6,002 bases of DNA from Spirochaetales bacterium (lineage in GTDB: Bacteria; Spirochaetota; Spirochaetia; Sphaerochaetales; Sphaerochaetaceae): the NCBI GenBank assembly GCA_017475725.1, contig JAFVFA010000041.1, forward strand, positions 1 through 6,002. Reading direction: 5' to 3'. This document shows positions 1-4,916 of the stretch, piece by piece. Both the position numbers and the translations under genes were made by a program. Position 1 is the stretch's first letter. The number at the start of each line of letters is the position of its first letter. The notes under the pieces were generated by a model. That model made no database searches and was not told where the DNA came from. It was given only the letters and a program-made list of their open reading frames with translations.

Positions 1-860
1 GCCCCATAGCTCCGGGCGATCGATCCGGACAACGTCTCAAGCGCCTCCTTTGCCCTGCTTCTGGAGTCCGCTGTCATTGCCCTGATGGTACCCTCCATCT
101 CGGCATGGTCGGAGACTATGTTGTAGGCCGTGCCCGAGTCGAGCTTCCCGATCCCTATTAGAAGGGAGTCCACCGGGCTGAAGAGCCTTGACGGGATGCT
201 CTGGGAGGCAACCACGATCTGGCTGGCCACGAAAAGGGCATCGACGCCTTTCTGAGGTGTGGATATGTGGGCAGTCCTTCCCTTCACTGTGATCCTGAAC
301 CAGTCCACGCTTGCATTGTTGGGTCCCGGTGTAAGGGAGACCTTGCCTGCATCGATCTCAGGGGCCACATGGATCCCGAACGTCCTGTCGGCCCCATCAA
401 GATAGCCGCCATCGACAAAGAGGCGTGCACCATAGCCTATCTCCTCCGCCTGCTGGAAGTTCAGTCTGACGGTACCGGAGAACATGTCGGTGTGAGAGGC
501 AAGGAACCTGGCTGCGCCCAGAAGGGCAGCGGTGTGGGAGTCGTGTCCGCAGGCATGCATCACGCCCCTGTTACGGCTCCTGAATTCGCAGTCCGTCTGC
601 TCTTCTATAGGAAGGGCGTCTATGTCACAGCGAAGGACGATGGTCCGTCCGTTCGGGTTGTCCCCATGGATCTCGGAATACACACCGGTCTCACCGACTC
701 GGGTGCATGACAGACCAAAGCTTTCAAGCTCGGCTTCGATGCGCTTTGCGGTCTCGAATTCATGTCTTGAAAGCTCCGGATGTGCGTGGAAATAACGTCT
801 GAGAGCAACAAGGTAACCCCTGTTGCTCTCGATCTCCTGTCTTATGAACTTCTCCTGCAT
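1..860 (-). CDS. M20D-family metal-dependent amidohydrolase (N-acyl-amino-acid deacylase type), 3' end outside the window
   Basis: The first 286 residues are visible and the frame stays open to the left edge; the family is usually about 380-400 residues. Seen in order: RRYFHAHPELS (21-31), LRCDIDALPI (76-85) with the metal-bridging Asp region, GVMHACGHDSH (99-109) carrying metal ligands Cys104 and His106, the QQAEE motif (136-140) with the catalytic Glu pair, and GIHVAPEI (162-169) with a further His ligand. Residues from about 180 are the start of the dimerisation domain. The Cys in HACGHD marks the M20D branch (hippurate, IAA-amino acid, N-acetylcysteine and N-acetyl-diaminopimelate deacylases), which hydrolyses N-acyl amino acids in the cytoplasm. 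The ATG lies one base after the metQ stop (TGA-C-ATG), and the nearest purine-rich stretch, AGGA, is about 13 bases away, so translation probably depends on coupling to metQ. Substrate is inferred only: the methionine context suggests an N-acyl methionine or related sulfur amino acid. Confidence 0.93.
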   Translation of the reverse strand, partial: MQEKFIRQEIESNRGYLVALRRYFHAHPELSRHEFETAKRIEAELESFGLSCTRVGETGVYSEIHGDNPNGRTIVLRCDIDALPIEEQTDCEFRSRNRGVMHACGHDSHTAALLGAARFLASHTDMFSGTVRLNFQQAEEIGYGARLFVDGGYLDGADRTFGIHVAPEIDAGKVSLTPGPNNASVDWFRITVKGRTAHISTPQKGVDALFVASQIVVASQSIPSRLFSPVDSLLIGIGKLDSGTAYNIVSDHAEMEGTIRAMTADSRSRAKEALETLSGSIARSYG

Positions 861-861
861 G

Positions 862-1782
862 TCAGTTCTTGAGTCCTGCCAGCTCCTTGAGGGCATCAAG
901 TGATGAAGCCTTCTTGGAGTAGAGGGACAGTGGGGCGATCAGGGTGTCACCGATGGCCTCGATCTTGTAACCGTTGGCTTCAATCTCCTTGTTCAGGTAT
1001 GCCTTGTGCTGGAATGCGTTCAGATCGATGTCTCCACTGTTGAGGGCCTCGTTCGGGAGGTTGTAGGCATCGAACACCACAGTCTCGATGTAGACGTTCG
1101 CACCGTTCTGGTCAAGCTGGTACTGGACTGCGTTGAGATAGTCGTTGGCGGATCCGCAGACGCCGATCTTCACGACTGTCTTGCCGGCCTTGTCCGACTT
1201 GTAGCTGTCGATGAAGTCAACGACCGTATCCAGACTGTACTTTCCCTCATCAACATACTGGACTGATGGATAGTAGGCCTCCTTGTACTTGGCGAGCAGG
1301 TACTTTGCGTAGACCTCTGAGTTGTATGCCCTGACTATCTCCTTGTAGACAGGATTGTCCTTGTCTGCGCTTCTTGCGACTATGATGTTCACGTACGGGT
1401 TGCTGCCGCTCTCATCCTGCTTCTCGATCAGGAGGGCATCCTTGGATGGGACAAGACCGTAGGATGTCGCATAGGTTCCGTTGATTGTGGATGCACCGAA
1501 GTCATCCAGTGTTGATGTCAGCGTGTTTGCAGTTGTGGGGACGATCTCGATGTTGTAGATGTACTTTGTGACGTCCTTGAGCTCCGGTGAGAAGCCTACT
1601 GCCGGGTCAACCTCGATGAGACCTGCAGCCTCAAGGAGCTTTATGGCTCTGGCCTGGTTGGTTGCATCGTCAGGAACCCCGATCTTGACTGGACCTGATG
1701 ACTTTCCCTCTGTGGCTCCGGCTGCGAATGCGAATGACACGATGGCGAATGCGATGAGCAATGTTGCAATGATTTTCTTCAT
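862..1782 (-). CDS. metQ: MetQ/NlpA-family methionine-type ABC transporter substrate-binding protein, circularly permuted
   Basis: A 306-residue exported protein that should capture methionine or a similar ligand for an ABC importer. Residues 1-20 are a signal peptide (KK, hydrophobic core, AFA cleavage site); there is no lipobox Cys, although the family is normally lipidated. The family motifs are all present but in swapped order. Residues 32-165 match the usual second half: KIGVPDDATNQARA (33-46), NGTYA (101-105), DALLIE (115-120), PYVNIIVAR (129-137), KDN and the AYNSE helix. A new stretch (about 166-200) leads to residues 203-304, which match the usual first half: VKIGVCG (204-210), SGDIDLNAFQHKAYL (249-263), GDTLIAPLSLYSKK (278-291), SLDALKEL (294-301). 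In ordinary MetQ the SLDELKDGA segment runs straight into the I-x-NDxTNQxRA segment; here those are the two chain ends. Likely ligand contacts (His259, Arg45, Asn101) are kept. The start has an AGGAAGG ribosome site at 1790-1796. No permease or ATPase is in the window. Confidence 0.92.
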   Translation of the reverse strand: MKKIIATLLIAFAIVSFAFAAGATEGKSSGPVKIGVPDDATNQARAIKLLEAAGLIEVDPAVGFSPELKDVTKYIYNIEIVPTTANTLTSTLDDFGASTINGTYATSYGLVPSKDALLIEKQDESGSNPYVNIIVARSADKDNPVYKEIVRAYNSEVYAKYLLAKYKEAYYPSVQYVDEGKYSLDTVVDFIDSYKSDKAGKTVVKIGVCGSANDYLNAVQYQLDQNGANVYIETVVFDAYNLPNEALNSGDIDLNAFQHKAYLNKEIEANGYKIEAIGDTLIAPLSLYSKKASSLDALKELAGLKN

Positions 1783-1821
1783 ATTGTTTCCTTCCTGGTT
1801 AATTGTTTTCGATGAATTGAA

Positions 1822-1850
1822 TCAGCGGATACAGTACGCCTGTATGCTGA
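1822..1850 (-). promoter_or_regulatory. Stem-loop in the metQ 5' untranslated region
   Basis: Read on the minus strand, TCAGC-ATACAG pairs with CTGTAT-GCTGA around a GCGTA loop, with a two-base CC bulge on the 3' side: 11 base pairs in total. It lies about 40 bases before the metQ start and about 30 bases after the leader terminator. There is no T-run after it, so it is not a terminator. The inner ATACAG-N5-CTGTAT is also a perfect inverted repeat that could be a protein-binding site in DNA, but it is downstream of the predicted start of transcription. A role in mRNA stability or 5'-end protection is possible; none is shown. Confidence 0.45.
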
Positions 1851-1883
1851 CCGACCTGTTGAACTATCTGTGATTTGACTGTG

Positions 1884-1916
1884 AAAAAAAGATATTATGC
1901 CCCAAAGGGCATCATC
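1884..1916 (-). terminator. Intrinsic terminator inside the Met-rich leader (attenuator)
   Basis: On the minus strand, ATGCCC (1912-1907) pairs perfectly with GGGCAT (1902-1897) around a TTTG loop. An outer GAT/ATC pairing (1916-1914 with 1893-1891) brings the stem right up to seven Ts (1890-1884). It sits between the promoter and metQ, where a terminator would block the gene unless it is regulated. The 5' arm begins with the last Met codon of the leader peptide, and the first base of the peptide's TAA stop is the last base of the 3' arm. Translation of the leader and folding of the terminator therefore exclude each other. Confidence 0.75.
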
Positions 1917-1957
1917 ATGGAGGACATCATGATTGCTGTTGAAAAATTGTTTCTCAT
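1895..1957 (-). CDS. Methionine-rich leader peptide, 20 residues
   Basis: ATG at 1957 to TAA at 1895 encodes MRNNFSTAIMMSSMMMPFGA. The AGGAGG ribosome site (1970-1965) is a near-perfect match and sits seven bases before this ATG. Six of the 20 residues are Met, including the start, and five form two runs at codons 10-11 and 14-16, just before and into the terminator stem. Runs of the regulatory amino acid placed against a terminator are the hallmark of ribosome-mediated attenuation, as in the trp and his leader peptides. The downstream gene is a methionine-type binding protein, which fits. The peptide itself is probably not functional. An overlapping ATG at 1963 is only two bases from the ribosome site and gives just Met-Lys-stop, so it was not chosen. 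Confidence 0.72.
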   Translation of the reverse strand: MRNNFSTAIMMSSMMMPFGA

Positions 1958-1969
1958 TTCATGTCCTCC
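1919..1969 (-). promoter_or_regulatory. Hairpin that hides the leader-peptide ribosome site
   Basis: GGAGGACAT (1969-1961), which contains the leader-peptide Shine-Dalgarno sequence, is a perfect nine-base complement of ATGTCCTCC (1927-1919), which encodes the second Met of the MM run plus Ser-Ser. The 33-base loop holds the leader start codon. If formed, it would stop translation of the leader and leave the terminator free to fold; a ribosome already translating the leader would open it. The 3' arm ends two bases before the outermost terminator pair, so the two stems can stand together. The pairing is seen directly; the regulatory role is inferred. Confidence 0.5.
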
Positions 1970-1985
1970 TGTCCAAAGATGCCCC

Positions 1986-2015
1986 ATTATAAGCAAAAAG
2001 CAGAAAAATATTCAA
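1986..2015 (-). promoter_or_regulatory. Sigma-70-type promoter for the leader-metQ-amidohydrolase unit
   Basis: On the minus strand a TTGAAT -35 element (2015-2010) and a perfect TATAAT -10 element (1991-1986) are 18 bases apart, in an AT-rich stretch. Transcription should start near 1979-1980, about nine bases before the leader-peptide ribosome site. It lies only 26 bases after the stop of the preceding HAD gene, with no terminator seen between them, so some read-through from upstream is possible. Confidence 0.75.
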
Positions 2016-2040
2016 TACCAATTGGATAATTATTCAAATT

Positions 2041-2526
2041 TCACATTTTCAGCGTGAGTTTCTGCCTTTCACGGACCTGGCGGGCCCTAACAATGACCTT
2101 CTCAGCCCAGTCATCGTCCTGGGCCTTGAGAGGGAACACATCGAAGCCGTACTCCTTTCCGTATGCCGCGAAGACGCTCTCGTCATCGATGTGCAGGGAG
2201 ATCCTGTAGTGGGAAGGCATCTTTGTGGGCATCGGCTCGGTCCGGTTCCCCTGGACCTCCCTGTTGTGCCTCTGGGCATTGACTATCCCGTCAAGCCTCA
2301 TGCCGTACAATCTGAAAAGCCGTCTTATGTACCTAGTGCTTCTGTATGAGCTTGTGTAGACCCAGACCTCATAGCCCTGGCTTCTGAGCTCCTTTACGAG
2401 CGCCGGAGCCCCCAGTCTGACCCTTTCCCTGAATATCCTGTTGAACGGGAACCTGAGTGGAGGTTCAGTCTTGTGGTCCTCCGGAGAGACGAAGATGACT
2501 TCGTCCAGATCGAACGAGACCCTCAT
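2041..2526 (-). CDS. HAD-like phosphatase-fold protein, paralogue of the C-terminal domain of its upstream neighbour
   Basis: A 161-residue protein made of a single HAD-type domain. Motif I is VSFDLDEVIF at 3-12, with the nucleophile Asp6 and acid Asp8; motif II is VWVYTSSYRS (55-64) with Thr58; a Lys/Arg-containing region follows, and motif IV is LHIDDES (111-117) with the acidic pair 114-115. It aligns throughout with residues 142-285 of the upstream protein, sharing SFDLDEV, RFPFN, the RER segment, KEL, the WVYT-SYRS block and DDDWA. That points to a tandem duplication with loss of the ParB-like part. The ATG at 2526 was chosen because AAGGAG lies six bases before it. An ATG at 2559 overlaps the upstream stop (ATGA) and would add 11 residues; it has a weaker ribosome site but remains possible. 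HAD enzymes mostly remove phosphate from small molecules or nucleic acid ends; the substrate here is unknown. Confidence 0.85.
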   Translation of the reverse strand: MRVSFDLDEVIFVSPEDHKTEPPLRFPFNRIFRERVRLGAPALVKELRSQGYEVWVYTSSYRSTRYIRRLFRLYGMRLDGIVNAQRHNREVQGNRTEPMPTKMPSHYRISLHIDDESVFAAYGKEYGFDVFPLKAQDDDWAEKVIVRARQVRERQKLTLKM

Positions 2527-2555
2527 CCTCAACTCCTTCCCAAAAGACCCTTTCC

Positions 2556-3434
2556 TCATCTCGTCACCTTCCCTGACATCTGCTGCCTGACCTTCTGAAT
2601 GACCTGGCTTGCCCAGTCATCGTCCGAGGAGACCTTGATGTCCTCGAATTCCCTGGTCCCGGTGTCTATCCAGACCACACTGTCATTGTCGGCATGAACT
2701 ATGACCTTGTACTTGTCCTTGAAGGCCTTTGAGATTCCACTGCCCGGCCTTTTTGCCTTCAGGCCGTTCATGATCCCATCGACCTTGGCCCTGTGGTGTC
2801 TGAGAAGACCTTCCATATAGCCTTTGGACCTGTAGCTTCCGGTGTAGACCCAGATGTCGAAACCGAGTCTGCCGAGCTCCTTGAAGCAGGCTCCGATGCT
2901 CTGTCTGATACGCTCCCTGTAGATGAGGTTGAACGGGAAGCGGGGAGACCTGTCGGCGGCAACGCTCTTTCCATCGCAGATCAGGACCTCGTCCAGATCG
3001 AAGGAGATGCATTTGTCATTCTCGGACTTCTCGATGGCCGAGATGATCTTGGAGGCAGGAATCGTGTTGACTATGGTGATCCTGGTCCTCTTCATGTTGA
3101 TCATCCTCATGGCCATCCATCTGTGGTGGCCATTGAGAAGCCTGTAGCCTCCCGTGGAGAGCTTCTCAACTGTAAGGGGGTCAGTATCAGGCTTTATGTG
3201 ATACATTCTGCATTTGACGAATTTCTGTCTGTAATTTCCGACAATCTCATAGTTGGGACCAGTGGCCGGATCTGAGAACTCGTCATCGGGATTCGCATGG
3301 AGTCGGTTCAGGGAGATGTTGCGGACAAGAAGCCTCTCAAGGAGTCCAGCTCTCACGGGATGCGAAAGCTCTCCAAGGTTCTTGAGATCCTCCAGAACAT
3401 AGACTTGGTAGATGTCTTGAGACTCTTTATCCAT
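2556..3434 (-). CDS. Two-domain protein: ParB/sulfiredoxin-like N-terminus fused to a HAD-like phosphatase domain
   Basis: 292 residues, cytoplasmic (no signal or membrane segment). Residues about 65-125 look like a ParB/sulfiredoxin-fold domain: DPLTVEKL (85-92), a GGYRLLNGHHRWMAM segment (95-109) with the family's G-x-HR nucleotide-binding motif, then a hydrophobic strand at 118-123. Members of this superfamily bind or hydrolyse nucleotides (ParB CTPase, sulfiredoxin, free serine kinase). Residues 142-285 are a HAD domain: ISFDLDEVLI (143-152, Asp146/Asp148), IWVYTGSYRS (194-203, Thr198) and HADNDS (247-252) as motif IV. The first acidic residue of the usual motif-IV pair is followed by Asn, unlike the DD of the downstream paralogue. 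The start is the first ATG after its own promoter; GGGGGA just before it is a mediocre ribosome site. It overlaps or abuts the next gene, so the pair is an operon. I do not recognise a named gene; a kinase-like plus phosphatase-like pairing is conceivable but unproven. Confidence 0.85.
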   Translation of the reverse strand: MDKESQDIYQVYVLEDLKNLGELSHPVRAGLLERLLVRNISLNRLHANPDDEFSDPATGPNYEIVGNYRQKFVKCRMYHIKPDTDPLTVEKLSTGGYRLLNGHHRWMAMRMINMKRTRITIVNTIPASKIISAIEKSENDKCISFDLDEVLICDGKSVAADRSPRFPFNLIYRERIRQSIGACFKELGRLGFDIWVYTGSYRSKGYMEGLLRHHRAKVDGIMNGLKAKRPGSGISKAFKDKYKVIVHADNDSVVWIDTGTREFEDIKVSSDDDWASQVIQKVRQQMSGKVTR

Positions 3435-3443
3435 AAAAATCCC

Positions 3444-3473
3444 CCAATGGTGTAATTATAGATGCACTATTGG
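3444..3473. repeat. Imperfect inverted repeat flanking the -10 element
   Basis: On the minus strand, CCAATAGTG (3473-3465) and CACCATTGG (3452-3444) are inverted copies with one mismatch in nine, separated by 12 bases. The -10 box of the ParB-HAD promoter sits in the middle. An operator for a dimeric repressor would fit this placement. No regulator is visible in the window. Confidence 0.4.
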
Positions 3474-3483
3474 AAAATGTCAT
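3455..3483 (-). promoter_or_regulatory. Sigma-70-type promoter for the ParB-HAD / HAD gene pair
   Basis: On the minus strand, ATGACA (3483-3478; five of six bases match TTGACA) lies 17 bases before a perfect TATAAT (3460-3455). Transcription would start near 3448, leaving a very short leader before the ATG at 3434. The -35 box overlaps the stop codon of the upstream gene remnant. Confidence 0.65.
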
Positions 3484-3647
3484 CCTTTCTTGACCACGTG
3501 GAAATCACAGCAGTCATCACCGTTTCCAAGGGTCTTTGTCCTGATGAGCTTTCCGCCCTTGTACTCTATTGTCGGGTAGTCCATCACGCACATGTGAGGA
3601 ATAAGGGAACCAATCAAACCGTACTTCATGGCTCCATGATAATCATT
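3480..3647 (-). pseudogene. C-terminal remnant of an L-2-amino-thiazoline-4-carboxylic acid hydrolase-like gene
   Basis: Directly after the rhaB stop, and in the same frame, an open stretch of 55 codons ends in TGA at 3480. It reads DYHGAMKYGLIGSLIPHM, then CVMDYPTIEY, KLIRTKTLGNGDDCCDFH and a VVKKG end. The Cys-x-x-Asp-Tyr motif, the Leu-x-Arg-x-x-Thr-Leu block and the closing G-x-x-x-Cys-Asp-Phe are what I recall of the C-terminus of the ATC hydrolase family, whose full proteins are about 200 residues or more. The N-terminal three quarters are missing. The only internal ATG (3629) would give 49 residues and has GGAG just two bases before it, too close for good initiation. The family match is from memory and should be checked by a profile search. 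Confidence 0.6.
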
Positions 3648-4916
3648 TTAGTAAAACGTGTCTAACTGAATTTTCAGATTGCCCAGAGCAGTCGCCTCGA
3701 TCGGCAAGGCAATGACCTTCTTTCCGGTGGCCTTCTCCGTCAGGTCGTTCAAGAAGGCGTTCTTTGCACCACCACCTACTATGTACAGCTTTGAATACTT
3801 CCTGCCAGTGTTCTCCTCCAGCTCCCTTATGGCCTTGGCATAGGACTGGGCCAGGGATCTGTAGGCACAGCGGAAATAGCCGTAGATTGATGAAGGAGGA
3901 GTTGAAAGAAGACAGTCAAAGGCGGCCTTCATGCTCTTTGGTGACAAAAGCGATGGGTCATCTGCATCCAGGACAAGGTTAAAGTCACTTTCCTGAGCCT
4001 TGGAGACAATGTCCCTGATGTCCTCTTCCGGGCAGAGCTCACTCTGAAGCTCGTTCACAAGCCACATACCCATGATGTTCTTCTGGTAGCGGTTATAGCC
4101 CACACCACCCTCATTGGAATAGTTGGCCTCCATGCTCTTTGAATCAGTCATCGGCGAAGGGGTCTTCACACCAAGCAGACTCCAGGTTCCGCTGGAGATG
4201 TAGAGCTCGTTGCCTTCCATCGGAATGCCCTCCACTGCGCTGCCCGTGTCATGGGTCGCGCAGAGCACCACCTTTATGCCCTTATACTCACCAACAACCT
4301 CACCCGGCTGATGGAGTTTTGTAAACAGACAGGCAGGTAGTCCAAGCCTTTCAATGATATCTGAATCGAACCCCAGGCTGCTGTGGTTTATAAGCCCTGT
4401 GGTTGTTGCATTGGTGAACTCCTTCACCTTATTGCCGGTGAGCCTGTACATCAGGTACTCGGGGATCATCAGAAAGTCCGTCACCCCGTCAAGACGTCCA
4501 CATTCCTTATCATCATAGAGCTGGTAGATGGTGTTGAAGCTCTGGAACTGGCAACCGGTATGGCTGTAAAGCTCGCTGAAAGGCACAATCGAATGAACCT
4601 TCTCAATGACATTCTGGGTCCTTGAATCCCTGTAGGCGAAGACAGGCCTGCATTCCTCGGAACCTTTCAGAAGGACATAGTCCACACCCCAGGTGTCGAT
4701 TGACAGAGACTGTATCTCCGCCTCATCAAGAGCCTTGTCAATGCCCTTCTTAACCTCTTCAAAAAGAGAATTGATGTCCCATACGAGATGTCTATCCTGC
4801 TCTTTTACACCGTTTCTGAATCTATAGACCTCTTTTGTGCAGAGATTTCCATTTTCTGTCCATCCAAGGATATGCCGTCCGGAGGAGGCTCCTATGTCAA
4901 TTGCCAGACTTTTCAT
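3648..4916 (-). CDS. rhaB: Rhamnulokinase (FGGY kinase), C-terminally shortened
   Basis: Phosphorylates L-rhamnulose to L-rhamnulose-1-phosphate with ATP, the second step of L-rhamnose breakdown. From the ATG at 4916 it has 422 residues. Seen: MKSLAIDIGASSGR (1-14, N-terminal phosphate-binding loop), LSIDTWGVDY (71-80), ATHDTGSAV (220-228) with the catalytic Asp223, ISSGTWSLLG (240-249), IVGGGAKNAFLN (379-390, ATP site) and EATALGNLKIQL (407-418). After that the known family continues for roughly 45-60 more residues (E. coli RhaB has 489 in all), but here it ends DTFY-stop. Neither other frame continues the protein. The missing part forms helices of the ATP-binding lobe, so activity may be reduced or lost. 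The chosen start is the family's usual one and overlaps the end of rhaD by 20 bases; an ATG at 4931 and a TTG at 4940 are further upstream in frame. The ribosome site is weak, which suggests coupling to rhaD. Confidence 0.93.
   Translation of the reverse strand: MKSLAIDIGASSGRHILGWTENGNLCTKEVYRFRNGVKEQDRHLVWDINSLFEEVKKGIDKALDEAEIQSLSIDTWGVDYVLLKGSEECRPVFAYRDSRTQNVIEKVHSIVPFSELYSHTGCQFQSFNTIYQLYDDKECGRLDGVTDFLMIPEYLMYRLTGNKVKEFTNATTTGLINHSSLGFDSDIIERLGLPACLFTKLHQPGEVVGEYKGIKVVLCATHDTGSAVEGIPMEGNELYISSGTWSLLGVKTPSPMTDSKSMEANYSNEGGVGYNRYQKNIMGMWLVNELQSELCPEEDIRDIVSKAQESDFNLVLDADDPSLLSPKSMKAAFDCLLSTPPSSIYGYFRCAYRSLAQSYAKAIRELEENTGRKYSKLYIVGGGAKNAFLNDLTEKATGKKVIALPIEATALGNLKIQLDTFY

Noticed and set aside
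267..710. Plus-strand open frame of 147 codons
   Set aside because: It lies opposite the M20D amidohydrolase, has no recognisable domain, and the minus-strand frame carries the full set of family motifs.
862..1782. MetQ-like protein as a tandem duplication or fusion of two binding proteins
   Set aside because: Each diagnostic motif occurs only once and the total length is that of one protein with a linker. The order is swapped; nothing is repeated.
1884..1916. Bidirectional terminator serving a plus-strand transcript
   Set aside because: On the plus strand the hairpin is followed by ATCATGG and not by a T-run, and no plus-strand gene ends there.
1979..1985. GGGGCAT just after the -10 box as an antiterminator strand for the leader terminator
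   Set aside because: It could pair with ATGCCC of the terminator, but by normal spacing most of it lies before the start of transcription and would not be in the RNA.
1783..2040. SAM riboswitch or T-box upstream of metQ
   Set aside because: I see no T-box sequence and no multi-helix SAM-type core. The leader is explained by a small Met-rich gene, an SD-masking hairpin and a terminator.
2793..3275. Plus-strand open frame of 160 codons
   Set aside because: It is the shadow of the ParB-HAD gene; the minus strand has the ribosome site, promoter and domain motifs.
3462..3665. Plus-strand open frame of 67 codons in the gap between rhaB and the ParB-HAD gene
   Set aside because: It has no convincing ribosome site or domain, while the minus strand shows a family-like C-terminal remnant in the same place.
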